DNA of 64,000 bases from Nocardia niigatensis NBRC 100131 (GTDB lineage: Bacteria > Actinomycetota > Actinomycetes > Mycobacteriales > Mycobacteriaceae), in contig NZ_BAGC01000112.1 of NCBI RefSeq assembly GCF_000308655.1, forward strand, positions 62,001 through 126,000. Direction: 5' to 3'. Positions 51,737 through 60,391 of the stretch are shown one piece after another. Position 1 is the first letter of the stretch. Every line of letters starts with the position of its first letter. Under the pieces are notes generated by a model. That model searched no databases. It was not told the DNA's origin and saw only the letters and a program-made list of their open reading frames with translations. The translations under genes and the position numbers were made by a program.

Positions 51737-52327
51737 TTATGACGGAGGGAAATTCGTGCTCACCCGGTCCAGCAGGACTCGCGCGGCACGCAGGACATGA
51801 TCGGCCACCACGCCGGGATCGGCGCTCGCCAACGGCTCCCAGTGATAGACCGACCGCAGCAGGCCGATCCCCAGCAACCAGGCCACCACCAGGTCGGCGC
51901 GCAGCTCGGCGTCCGGGCCGTCACCGAGTTCGGTCAGCGCCCGGACGTAGCGCCCGTCCAGCTCCCGCCGGATCACCGACACACCGCTCGCGTGCCCGCT
52001 CGAACGCAACGCGGCCTGCAGCCAAAGCTGTTGCTCCGGAGCGGTATTCAGCATCCCGGCCAGCAACCGGCCGAGCAGCTCGTCCTCCGGGCCCTCGGAC
52101 AGCACCCGATGGCCCCGATCCGCCACGACTGCCCGGAACAGTTCGTCCTTGTTCCCGAAGTACCGGAACAGCAGCGCCTGATTCGCGCCGGCCCGCGCCG
52201 CGATCTCGCGCACGGTCGTGCCCTCGAATCCTTTCTCGGCGAACACTTCCCGCGCCGCCGCCAGCAGCGCCGACCGTGTGGCGCCGGCATCCTTCTGCCG
52301 TCCGCCAGACTCGCTCCCGGTACCCAT
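51737..52327 (-). CDS. TetR-family regulator
   Basis: A 196-residue TetR: ATRSALLAAAREVFAEKGFEGTTVREIAARAGANQALLFRYFGNKDELF as HTH, with an AefR/TetR C-terminal domain. ATG 52327 is preferred; an in-frame extension upstream is low-complexity and Gly/Ala-rich. Placed between the P450 and a divergent SDR, it probably controls both, acting at 51666-51691 and perhaps 52400-52421. Confidence 0.88.
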   Translation of the reverse strand: MGTGSESGGRQKDAGATRSALLAAAREVFAEKGFEGTTVREIAARAGANQALLFRYFGNKDELFRAVVADRGHRVLSEGPEDELLGRLLAGMLNTAPEQQLWLQAALRSSGHASGVSVIRRELDGRYVRALTELGDGPDAELRADLVVAWLLGIGLLRSVYHWEPLASADPGVVADHVLRAARVLLDRVSTNFPPS

Positions 52328-52399
52328 TCGCCCTCCGATGCCGCCTCGCCGACGCGCGGCTCCTCCGCCGCCGGCTCCTGCGGCGACCATAGACTCGAC

Positions 52400-52421
52400 C
52401 GCGGCGGAAGTTACCGCCGCG
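52400..52421. promoter_or_regulatory. CGCGGCGG-N6-CCGCCGCG inverted repeat
   Basis: An 8-bp-arm inverted repeat with spacer AAGTTA in the TetR/SDR divergent region, 38 bp before the SDR start. Its sequence differs from the P450 operator; GC-rich arms make chance more likely. Confidence 0.35.
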
Positions 52422-52458
52422 CACTGTGCCATCACACCACCGTGAAGGAGTGGCGCTC

Positions 52459-53247
52459 GTGAATATCGACCTGACCGGCAAGACCGCACTCGTCACCGGA
52501 TCCACGCAGGGGATCGGGCTGGCCATCGCCGCCGGGCTGGCGCGCAGCGGCGCCCGGGTCGGGGTGAACGGCCGCACGCCCGACCGGGTCGAGAGCGCGG
52601 TGGACGAACTGCGCGCGGCCGGCGCGGACGTTTTCGGGCTGACCGCCGACCTCGCGTCCGCCGCCGGTGTGAATCGGCTGGTGAACGAGCTTTCCGTCGT
52701 GGACATTCTGGTGAACAACCTCGGGATCTTCGGGGCGGTGCCCGCGCTCGACATCAGTGATGAGCAGTGGCAGGCCATGTTCGAGGTCAATGTGCTGGCG
52801 GCCGCGCGGCTGATCCGGGGGTACATGCCGGGCATGATCGAGCGGGGGTGGGGGCGGGTGATCCAGATCGCCAGTGACTCCGCCGTGGTCATTCCCGAGG
52901 AGATGATCCACTACGGAGTGTCCAAAACCGCGCTGCTGTCGGTGTCTCGCGGTTTCGCCAAGGCCGCAGGCGGGACCGGGGTCACGGTCAATTCGGTCAT
53001 TGCCGGACCGACCCACACCGGCGGCGTCGAGGACTTCGTCTATCAGCTCGTGGACCGGTCGCTGCCCTGGGAGCAGGCCCAGCGCGAGTTCATGCGTAAG
53101 CACCGGCCGCAATCATTGATCCAGCGGCTGATCGAGCCGGAGGAGATCGCCAATATGGTGGTCTACCTCAGCTCACCGTTCGCGTCGGCGACCACCGGCG
53201 GAGCTCTCCGCGTCGACGGCGGCTACGTCGACTCGATCCTGCCGTGA
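52459..53247 (+). CDS. Short-chain dehydrogenase/reductase
   Basis: A 262-residue SDR: ALVTGSTQGIGLAIAAGL for NAD(P), NNLG, Ser in QIASDSAVV and YxxxK in HYGVSKTALL; C-terminal RVDGGYVDS. The residue after beta 2 (VNGRTPDRV, Arg rather than Asp) suggests NADPH. GTG 52459 has AAGGAG upstream. Divergent from TetR. The 3' end overlaps degraded DNA of the next pseudogene. Confidence 0.92.
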   Translation: MNIDLTGKTALVTGSTQGIGLAIAAGLARSGARVGVNGRTPDRVESAVDELRAAGADVFGLTADLASAAGVNRLVNELSVVDILVNNLGIFGAVPALDISDEQWQAMFEVNVLAAARLIRGYMPGMIERGWGRVIQIASDSAVVIPEEMIHYGVSKTALLSVSRGFAKAAGGTGVTVNSVIAGPTHTGGVEDFVYQLVDRSLPWEQAQREFMRKHRPQSLIQRLIEPEEIANMVVYLSSPFASATTGGALRVDGGYVDSILP

Positions 53248-53289
53248 CTCCGGCGCGGTCTCGGCGACCGTGCGGATTCGGTTGTAGCT

Positions 53290-53529
53290 GTCGGCGATTC
53301 CCGCCAGTACAGGGCGGGATGAAAGCGGCCGGCCCGCAATTGGGCCGCCAGGCTCGCGGCGAAGATACCCCAGGAACAATATCGACGCCGCCGCATAGCC
53401 GAGGTTAAGAGTCTGGGCGAGTAGATCGCCACCGGTCTCGCCGAGCGTGGTCGCCGCGATCTTCAGCACCCAGAACAGGGCGGTCACCTGGGGGAGCTTG
53501 TAGTTCGTATGCGGTTGCGCCGCGGACAT
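53290..53529 (-). pseudogene. Fragment of a COG4705-type membrane protein
   Basis: The N-terminal part (KLPQVTALFWVLKIAATTLGETGGDLLAQTLNLGYAAASILFLGY) is characteristic of the COG4705 multi-pass proteins. The frame then shifts near 53365 to SLAAQLRAGRFHPALYW, the next conserved piece. Nothing of the later helices remains. It is a 5' fragment running into the SDR 3' end. Confidence 0.65.
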
Positions 53530-53645
53530 GCGGGTCCCTGTTCGAGCGGTCGGTTACCGGACGAGGGGGAGTCTGCCCGCGCGTCGCTGAGAAGCCGCTG
53601 AGGCAGGCCCGAAGTCACCTCGTGGCGGTAACCCCCCGTGGCAGG

Positions 53646-53678
53646 GCCGAGGGGGTAGTGCCGAGGGGGTAGTGCCGA
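53646..53678. repeat. 14-bp tandem repeat, 2.4 copies
   Basis: GCCGAGGGGGTAGT occurs at 53646-53659 and 53660-53673, followed by GCCGA. It forms part of the adjacent hairpin. Confidence 0.8.
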
Positions 53679-53703
53679 CTCCCCCCGCCGGAGCCGGCAC
53701 TAC
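53669..53703 (-). terminator. 14-bp stem-loop ending the small helical-bundle gene
   Basis: GTAGTGCCGACTCC (53669-53682) pairs with GGAGCCGGCACTAC (53690-53703), one mismatch, loop CCCCGCC. It starts at the stop codon of the 53700-53945 gene and is a likely terminator. Confidence 0.65.
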
Positions 53704-53945
53704 GGCCGTGCGACCTCGTGCCCGCTGACCCGCACGCTCGAGCTGTAACACGCCCGGCGGCTCAACTGCCGCTCGGCGATTCGCTCCACCAGCAGCGGGA
53801 TGAACTCCCGAACCCGGTGCCCCTCGAAATCCCGATGAATACCCCGAACCACCTCCCCGACGACCCGAGCCGTCAGATCAGGAAATCGATTGGACAGCCG
53901 CGCGACAAGGTCGCTCATCTGCTGCTCTTCATCGGATTCCGTCAT
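53700..53945 (-). CDS. Small three-helix-bundle protein (DUF3562-like)
   Basis: An 81-residue protein: MSDLVARLSNRFPDLTARVVGEVVRGIHRDFEGHRVREFIPLLVERIAERQL is the amphipathic three-helix bundle seen in small actinobacterial proteins with a dimerisation domain. It probably acts as a dimer; function unknown. ATG 53945 or the second ATG nine codons later. A hairpin follows the stop. Confidence 0.7.
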   Translation of the reverse strand: MTESDEEQQMSDLVARLSNRFPDLTARVVGEVVRGIHRDFEGHRVREFIPLLVERIAERQLSRRACYSSSVRVSGHEVARP

Positions 53946-54364
53946 ACCGTGCGCTCGCCTCCATCACCCGCGTTGGCGCCGCCATCCGTCCCGCCCCAAC
54001 GGATGGCCAGCGAAGTGGACAACGGCCCGGGGTGCGCTGACCCCGGACCGTGCCCCTCGAGTGTTGCGGCAAATGCCGAGCTTTTCTCCCCCGAATCGCT
54101 ATCTGGCACATTTTGTCCCGCACTAGGCACACCAAGTCCGCCCAGCTCACAGATGCAAAATACAAATGAAATTGCATTTGCAACAACATCATTCGAACCG
54201 CGGCACCCCCCGCCATTCGATCCGCCCAGCGCACTCCGTTTGCCCACCCGGCCACCCAGCCACCCCGCAGCGACCCCCGCCCGACATGTGGACGCTTGAT
54301 CACGCGGTAACCAAACGATAGCTGTTGCACCCCTGTCTGCCAAGACCTTTCGCCCGGCGGAGCC
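53946..54364. other. Intergenic region with AT-rich repeat
   Basis: About 420 bp with no gene I can support. It contains an AT-rich island at 54155-54185 with the inverted repeat CAAATG-AAATTG-CATTTG (54163-54180), in strong contrast to the surrounding GC level. It may be a regulatory site or the scar of a mobile element. Confidence 0.45.
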
Positions 54365-54946
54365 TTATCGGGTCGGGAGCGGCCGGGCGCGTTCGCGGAC
54401 CTCCGCCAGGTGTTCGCGAGGAGTCCATGCGTTGACCCACGCGGGCACTGAGAGTGCGGTGGCCGCGATGCCCAGGTCGCCGCGCGCGGCGGTAGCGAAG
54501 TCCTTGCGCAAGTGGTAGGCATCGCGATTGATGAGTCGCCAGTCGTCGGAATCGGTCAGCTTGCCCTGCGCGAACCACTCGAAAGTCCATGTGTATCTAT
54601 TGAGTTCGTCGCCGAGGGCGACCGCGGACGGGCTACCCAGCAGCTGAACTTCCTGCCACCGCTGGATGCGCTCCCGCTCCAGGTCGGCGAGCTGAGTGAG
54701 GCCGTCCTCCAGCGAGGAGACATCGGGATCCACTTCGCCACTGCGCAATCCGACCAACTGTCCGGCGAGAGAGTGCATCTTCCTGGTGACGATCAGATAC
54801 TCCGAATAGACCTGCAGCCGACGCTCGTCCCACCGCGCGGCCTGGGTGCGATTCCACTTGGATCGTTCGTTGACATACGACGCGAGGAAGGTGATCCCGC
54901 CGCCGATGACGACACCGCTGAGCGTGCCGAGTAACTGAAGAAGCAC
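54365..54946 (-). CDS. Single-span membrane protein, hypothetical
   Basis: A 193-residue protein with one N-terminal membrane helix (LLQLLGTLSGVVIGGGITFLASYV) followed by a charged helix NERSKWNRTQAARWDERRLQVYSEYLIVTRKMHSL and a long alpha-helical cytoplasmic domain. Similar actinobacterial proteins exist without function. GTG 54946 is used; the frame is open further upstream but without coding character. Confidence 0.6.
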   Translation of the reverse strand: MLLQLLGTLSGVVIGGGITFLASYVNERSKWNRTQAARWDERRLQVYSEYLIVTRKMHSLAGQLVGLRSGEVDPDVSSLEDGLTQLADLERERIQRWQEVQLLGSPSAVALGDELNRYTWTFEWFAQGKLTDSDDWRLINRDAYHLRKDFATAARGDLGIAATALSVPAWVNAWTPREHLAEVRERARPLPTR

Positions 54947-55154
54947 CGTCGAATCGTATTCGCCGCAACGGTTCTGGTGGGGATGACGGTCAGGCTCAGA
55001 TGGTGGAGCCGGGGCGGATGACCATGAGGATGGTGACGCGGGACCGGGAGGTTGAAGATGCCGGTCAGTATGGCCAGGTGGATTGTGCTGGAAGCGTCTG
55101 TCAGGGTGGAAGTTGTTGTGGGCGTGGGGGTCAGGGTTTTCTTGAGGGGGTCCG

Positions 55155-55480
55155 GCCGCCGAGATCGATACCGGGACCTTCGTCATGCGACCGCGATTCG
55201 GGCTCGAGGCCCTCGTGACCGCCGACACCGTGATAGTTCCCGGTTGCTCGGAGGATGCCGGGTCCGCCGTCGGAGGCGGCGCCGCGCGCCGTGGCCGACC
55301 GCGGCACCCGCATCGCGTCCAACTGCACCGCTTCCGCGACCAACTCGGCACCACCCCACTCCAATGGCTCCTCCGCACCCGCATCCGCCGCGCCCAGCAC
55401 CTGCTGGAGAACACCGACCACCCCATCGACCGCATCGGCACCACTACGGTGGCTTCGCGATGGCCGAGGATGCCGACCGG
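55155..55480 (+). pseudogene. Remnant of a GlxA-type AraC regulator
   Basis: One frame joins a piece of the DJ-1/PfpI-like sensor (RFGLEALVTADTVIVPG) directly to the AraC HTH (LHRFRDQLGTTPLQWLLRTRIRRAQHLLENTDHPID), with the whole middle missing. The next conserved piece, GGFAMAEDAD, is in another frame. It is an internally deleted and frameshifted gene. Confidence 0.65.
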
Positions 55481-55656
55481 CTACTCGTCAGTGGCATCGT
55501 CGAACAAACCGCTCGCGACATGAGCAGTTCCCAAGGGGCAGCAGATCGGGCTGATCGGAATGCTGCTGGCGCAGACAGGAACGTGACGCATGCCGGAGGC
55601 ATTCGATCCGGTGAGAGTGCCTCGGGACCGGTTCTCCGCCAGGTACCCTCGATCCG

Positions 55657-56961
55657 ATGGGACAACGTGCGCTGTTCACGCTGGCATGTACCGTTCTGAC
55701 CGCCTGGTGCATGGTGACCACGCCCGGCGCCGCTGCCGCCGATCCGGGTTTACCGCCGGTCGGCGGCGATTTCCTCTGGGGCGTGTCGAGCTCCGGTTTT
55801 CAGAGCGAAGGCTTTGCGCCGGACAGCAATTGGAGCCGGTACGCCGGATCCGGTCGCGCCGAGAACTACCGCAATTCGGTCGATTTTCTGCATCGCTACG
55901 ACGAGGACATTCAACATGCCGCCGATCTCGGAGTCGGTGTCTATCGGGTCAGCGTGGAATGGGCGCGGGTGCAAACGAATCCGGGCGAATGGGATTTCTC
56001 GTTCTATGACGCCATGATCGGACGGATTCGCGCGGCCGGAATGCGGCCGATGATCACCCTGGACCACTGGGTGTTCCCGGGCTGGGAGGTCGATCGCGGC
56101 GGCTGGCGCAATCCGGGCATGGTCGACGACTGGCTGACCGAGGCCCGTGCGGTGGTGGACCGTTATTCGCAGCTCGATCCGCTGTGGGTCACCTTCAACG
56201 AGCCGCTCGCCTATACCGGAAAAGAGCAGCAGATCGGCGATCTCGGCACGCTCGATGTCACGCCCATGATCGATCGGATGGTCGCCGCGCATCGCTCGAT
56301 CTACGACTACATCCATGTCCGGCAGCCCGGCGCGATGGTCACCAGCAATATCGCCTACTCCGACATCGGTGCGGCGCAGTCCGACGCGTCGTTCGTCGAC
56401 CGGGTCGCCGACAAGCTCGACTACATCGGAATCGACTACTACTACGGCGGATCCCTCTCCAATCCGCCGAATCTGGCTGCCCAGCTGACCAATCAGCCGT
56501 CGAGCCTCGTCCTCGAACCCGACGGCATCTACTACGTCCTGCGCCGCTACGCGCAGAAGTTCCCGGGCCGCCCCCTCTACATCGTCGAGAACGGCATGCC
56601 CTCCGACAACGGCTCACCCACCACCGACGGCATGACCCGCGCGGACGACCTCCGCGACACCGTCTACTGGGTCCAGCGCGCGATAGCCGACGGCATGAAT
56701 GTCATCGGCTACAACTACTGGAGCATCACCGACAACTACGAATGGGGCAGCTACTCACCCCGTTTCGGCCTCTACACCGTCGACGTCACCACCGACCCGT
56801 CGCTGACGCGCCACCCCACCGACGCCGTCGGCGCCTACCGCGACATCGCCACCTCCGGCGGCGTCCCCGCCGACTACCTCCCCACCCGTGCCCCGGCCCT
56901 GTGCTCCATCCAGGACCTCCCCTCCAGCTGCCTCGACCCGGTCACCGTCGCGGGCCGCTGA
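55657..56961 (+). CDS. Secreted GH1 glycosidase (beta-glucosidase type)
   Basis: A 434-residue secreted protein: signal about residues 1-28 (LACTVLTAWCMVTTPGAAAA), then a GH1 barrel starting FLWGVSSSGFQSEG. Acid/base Glu182 in TFNEPLAY and nucleophile Glu311 in YIVENGMP are both present; GYNYWSITDNYEWGSYSPRFGLY near the end is typical of the aglycone side. It should release glucose-like sugars from beta-glucosides outside the cell. The C terminus has two cysteines (CSIQDLPSSC). Stand-alone, no sugar transporter nearby. Confidence 0.93.
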   Translation: MGQRALFTLACTVLTAWCMVTTPGAAAADPGLPPVGGDFLWGVSSSGFQSEGFAPDSNWSRYAGSGRAENYRNSVDFLHRYDEDIQHAADLGVGVYRVSVEWARVQTNPGEWDFSFYDAMIGRIRAAGMRPMITLDHWVFPGWEVDRGGWRNPGMVDDWLTEARAVVDRYSQLDPLWVTFNEPLAYTGKEQQIGDLGTLDVTPMIDRMVAAHRSIYDYIHVRQPGAMVTSNIAYSDIGAAQSDASFVDRVADKLDYIGIDYYYGGSLSNPPNLAAQLTNQPSSLVLEPDGIYYVLRRYAQKFPGRPLYIVENGMPSDNGSPTTDGMTRADDLRDTVYWVQRAIADGMNVIGYNYWSITDNYEWGSYSPRFGLYTVDVTTDPSLTRHPTDAVGAYRDIATSGGVPADYLPTRAPALCSIQDLPSSCLDPVTVAGR

Positions 56962-57088
56962 TCAGCCCGCGGTGCCGGAACGGCGGCGGGCCCGGTGATG
57001 CCGAGGCGGGGGCGGGCGGTGATATGTTCGGATTCGCTAGACCAACTGGTTCTGCTCGGTTCACGAGATCCCAGGAGGTGGGCACCTC

Positions 57089-58009
57089 ATGAGTTCACCG
57101 AAGACGCTCGATCCGCACTCGGTATCCACCGCGCCGATCGTGGTCGGAATCGATGATTCCCCCGCCGCGATGTCGGCCGTGCGCTGGGCGGCGGAGACCG
57201 CGGGGGCCCGCGGGCGGGAACTGCTCATCGCGCACGGGACGAACGTGAACGTGATCGTGGGGGTGATGGGCACCTTCTCGAGCGTGAACGCCGAAGTCGA
57301 GCAATCGATTCAGTCCTTCGGCGCCGACCTGGTGACCAGGGCCCAGGACGTCGCCGAGAAGACCTCGCCCGGCCTGACGGTTCGCACCGAGGTGTCCCCG
57401 GCGCATCCGGCGCGGCTGTTGATCGACCTCTCGGCCACCGCCCATCTGATGGTGATCGGCGGTCCGGCCGAACGCCGCGGGCTCAATCGGATCGGGTCCA
57501 TCCTGGTCTCGGTCGCGAGCCAGGCGGAGGGGTCGGTGGTCGTGGTGCGCGACGACGGATCGGCCGACCGGCAGAGCGCGCCGGTCGTGGTCGGCGTCGA
57601 CGGCAGCCCGGTCAGTGACGCGGCGGTCGGCGCCGCGTTCTACGAGGCATCGGTCCGCAAGGCCCCGCTGGTGGCGGTGCACACGTGGAGCGACATGTAT
57701 CTGGCCCGGTACTCGGGATTCGTCGACACCACGATCGAGGCCGCGCAGACCACCGAAGCCGAGCGAGCGTTGCTGGTCCAACGGCTGGCCGGGTGGCAGG
57801 AGCAGTACCCCGACGTCCAGGTCAGCCGCGACATCCAGCTCGCCGGCCCGATCGATCACCTGCTTTCCTGGTCCGAGCGAGCCCAACTGGTGGTTGTCGG
57901 CAGTCGCGGTCGCGGCGGCTTCGCAGGCATGCTGCTCGGCTCCACCAGCAATGCCCTCGTGCAACGCGCGAGCTGCCCGGTCATGGTGGTCCATCCCAGC
58001 AAAGACTGA
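57089..58009 (+). CDS. Universal stress protein, tandem domains
   Basis: A 306-residue protein with two USP domains (about 13-155 and 165-303). Domain 2 keeps the ATP-binding pattern GSRGRGGFAGMLLGSTSNALVQRASCPVMVV (Gly-x2-Gly-x9-Gly-Ser). Domain 1 reads GGPAERRGLNRIGSILVSVASQAEGSVVVV, less canonical. AGGAGG precedes the ATG. Such proteins respond to hypoxia or stress in mycobacteria; a DosR-type box is not evident here. Followed 21 bp later by a paralogue. Confidence 0.92.
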   Translation: MSSPKTLDPHSVSTAPIVVGIDDSPAAMSAVRWAAETAGARGRELLIAHGTNVNVIVGVMGTFSSVNAEVEQSIQSFGADLVTRAQDVAEKTSPGLTVRTEVSPAHPARLLIDLSATAHLMVIGGPAERRGLNRIGSILVSVASQAEGSVVVVRDDGSADRQSAPVVVGVDGSPVSDAAVGAAFYEASVRKAPLVAVHTWSDMYLARYSGFVDTTIEAAQTTEAERALLVQRLAGWQEQYPDVQVSRDIQLAGPIDHLLSWSERAQLVVVGSRGRGGFAGMLLGSTSNALVQRASCPVMVVHPSKD

Positions 58010-58030
58010 CTGATCGAGAGGTGGGTCGAT

Positions 58031-58918
58031 ATGACCGGCGCCGAGGATATTGCCGAGGATATTTCAGCCCGGAATCAAGTGGTGGTCGCGGTGGACGGCA
58101 CCACGAGCGCGGATGCGGCGGCAGCGTGGGCGGGGTCGGAGGCCGCGCTGCACGGGTGCGGGCTGCGCATCGTCTACTCGATCGGGCTGCCCTCGGGATT
58201 CGGGCCGGGCCTGGCCCTCGGCAATGCCCGGCCGGACTGGGGACGCACCGATGGCGAGCTGGTGCTGTCCCGAGCCCGGGAGATCGCGCAGCGGGCCGCC
58301 GGGCGCGCGATCGACATCGAGACCGATCTCAGTCTCGAGCTGATCACCGGTGAGCTGATCGAACAGTCGCGCCACGCCCGGCTGGTCGTGGTCGGCAGCA
58401 CGGGCAAGAGCGGGCGCGCCGCACTCGGATCGGTGAGCATGGCGGTCACCCGGCATGCGCACAGCCCGGTGGCGGTGGTGCGTGATTACACCGAATCCTC
58501 CTCGCGGCCGGTGCTTGTCGGTGTGGACGGCAGCCCGGGCGGTGAGCGGGCCATGCGGCTGGCCTTCGAGGAAGCCGCCGCCAGGGGAGTCGGGGTCGTG
58601 GCGGTGTACGCGTGGAGCGACACCGCCGGTCTGGCGCTGACCGCCTTCGATTGGGATTCGATCGCCGATGCCGAGTACGCCGTCCTGACTCACTGGCTGT
58701 CCCCGTGGACCGAGAAGTATCCGACGGTCGCCGTGGAACCGAAAGTGGTGCTGGACGATCCGGCCGGCGCGCTGCTGACCGAGGCCGAGAACGCGCAGCT
58801 GGCGGTCATCGGAAGCCACGGTCGCGGCGGATTCGGCGGAATGCTGCTGGGTTCGACCGCCCATACCGTGTCGCAGAGTGCGGCCTGCCCGGTGATCGTC
58901 GCCCGCCCGGCGAGCTGA
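58031..58918 (+). CDS. Universal stress protein, tandem domains
   Basis: A 295-residue paralogue of the preceding protein. Domain 1 has GSTGKSGRAALGSVSMAVTRHAHSPVAVV and domain 2 GSHGRGGFGGMLLGSTAHTVSQSAACPVIV, so both retain ATP-binding loops. The two genes form an operon. Confidence 0.92.
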   Translation: MTGAEDIAEDISARNQVVVAVDGTTSADAAAAWAGSEAALHGCGLRIVYSIGLPSGFGPGLALGNARPDWGRTDGELVLSRAREIAQRAAGRAIDIETDLSLELITGELIEQSRHARLVVVGSTGKSGRAALGSVSMAVTRHAHSPVAVVRDYTESSSRPVLVGVDGSPGGERAMRLAFEEAAARGVGVVAVYAWSDTAGLALTAFDWDSIADAEYAVLTHWLSPWTEKYPTVAVEPKVVLDDPAGALLTEAENAQLAVIGSHGRGGFGGMLLGSTAHTVSQSAACPVIVARPAS

Positions 58919-58971
58919 CCGAGCCGGATCTTCCTTGCTCCGAAGGCTTTCGGAGGCGGCGAGGACGGAGG

Positions 58972-60171
58972 CTAGCCGCCATTGGGCGCGCGGCGGCGGG
59001 AATGGGTTCCGCGTTCGGGTTCAGAGGGTTCCGGGGTCTCCACGTCGTATCGGCGTACGTACGCGGCCAGGAAAGCTTGCGCGGTGGCCGTCACCGGAAT
59101 CGCCAGCAGCGCACCCGTCGCGCCGAACAGCGCGGCGCCCGCGAGCACCGCGCCGAAGGCGACCGCGGGATGCATGTCCAGGGTGGTCGCGGTGATGCGC
59201 GGCTGCAGCACGTAGTTCTCGAATTGCTGGTAGACGACGATGAATCCGAGAATCCACAGCGCCGTCCGCGGATTGTGCGCCAGCGCCACCACCACCGGAA
59301 GCGCGCCCGCCAGGTAGGTGCCGACCGTCGGGATGAACTGCGACAGCACGCCCACCCACAGTGCGAGCGCGAACGCCGACGGAATCCCCAGTACCCGCAT
59401 CGCGGCGTAGTGCGCCACGGCGGAGAACAAGGCGAGCAGCGCCCGCGAGTACAGGTAGCCACCGGTCTTCTCGACCGCGATATCCCAGGCGCGCAGCACA
59501 TGTCGCTGCCGTTGCGGCGGCAGCAGCGAGCAGACCGTGTTGCGGAAGCGCGGGCCGTCGGTGGCGAAGTAGTAGGTGAACAGCAGCACGCCCAGGCCCT
59601 GGAACAGCACACCGAGCGCCGTGGTGCCGATGCCCCAGACGTCGTCGGCCAGGTCCAGCGCCCAGGACTGCAGCTTGGTGCTCATCTCCGAGGTGCGGTC
59701 GGTGATATCGGTGGCCGACAGATCGGTGTGGAAGGTGTTGTTTATCCAGGTGACCGCGCTCTGCATGTCCTGCGGCAGATTCTTGATCAGCGTCGTCACC
59801 TGACCGACCACCAATTCGCCCATGGTCCAGACGAATCCGACCAGCACCACGGTCACCACGAGGAACACGGCCAGTGTCGCCGCGCCGCGCTTCCAGCCGC
59901 GGGCGGACAGCCAGTTCACCGCGGGCTCGATGGCGAACGCCAGGAACAACGACACCACCAGCACCGTCAGCAGACCGCGCAGTCGCATCAGGCCCCAGAA
60001 GGTGATGACAACACCGGCCACGGTGGCGGCGGCCAGCAGGTAGGCGCGCGGCAACCAGGCCGGGACTACCGACGCGACCAGTCGGTCGGGCCTGAGATCG
60101 GCGGTCGCGTCCGTGTCGTCCACCGTGTCGTCCGCGCTCTGATCGGGTTTCGGGGAATCATCCTGGGGCAC
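58972..60171 (-). CDS. AI-2E-type (PerM) permease family protein
   Basis: A 399-residue integral membrane protein of the AI-2E/PerM family with about eight membrane segments. The family marks are FLAFAIEPAVNWLSARGWKRGAATLAVFL, the long amphipathic coil QVTTLIKNLPQDMQ, SQFIPTVGTYLAGALPVVVAL and QQFENYVLQPRI. Members export small molecules or act in sodium/proton exchange; substrate not deducible. GTG 60171. Convergent with the stress genes. Confidence 0.9.
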   Translation of the reverse strand: MPQDDSPKPDQSADDTVDDTDATADLRPDRLVASVVPAWLPRAYLLAAATVAGVVITFWGLMRLRGLLTVLVVSLFLAFAIEPAVNWLSARGWKRGAATLAVFLVVTVVLVGFVWTMGELVVGQVTTLIKNLPQDMQSAVTWINNTFHTDLSATDITDRTSEMSTKLQSWALDLADDVWGIGTTALGVLFQGLGVLLFTYYFATDGPRFRNTVCSLLPPQRQRHVLRAWDIAVEKTGGYLYSRALLALFSAVAHYAAMRVLGIPSAFALALWVGVLSQFIPTVGTYLAGALPVVVALAHNPRTALWILGFIVVYQQFENYVLQPRITATTLDMHPAVAFGAVLAGAALFGATGALLAIPVTATAQAFLAAYVRRYDVETPEPSEPERGTHSRRRAPNGG

Positions 60172-60391
60172 TCCGCCAACGTAGTGTCGTCCGGTCGGTT
60201 CGCGCCGCAGTGGCGCGTATGCCCGCGTGTTCTGTTGGGGCGCTCCGTTTCATCCGCGCGATCGCCGGTAAACACAATGCCCTGCCATCGGCTGGTCGAC
60301 TTGCTGCTGATCTTTGGACGGGGTAATCAAGTGTTCAACGCCGGTGGGGTGATCGAAACAGTGTCCGGGGGGATCCAGAAAGGCAGCCGCG

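Noticed and set aside
53718..54299. Plus-strand frame of about 190 residues
   Set aside because: Pro/Ser-rich low-complexity translation overlapping a conserved small gene; no ribosome site.
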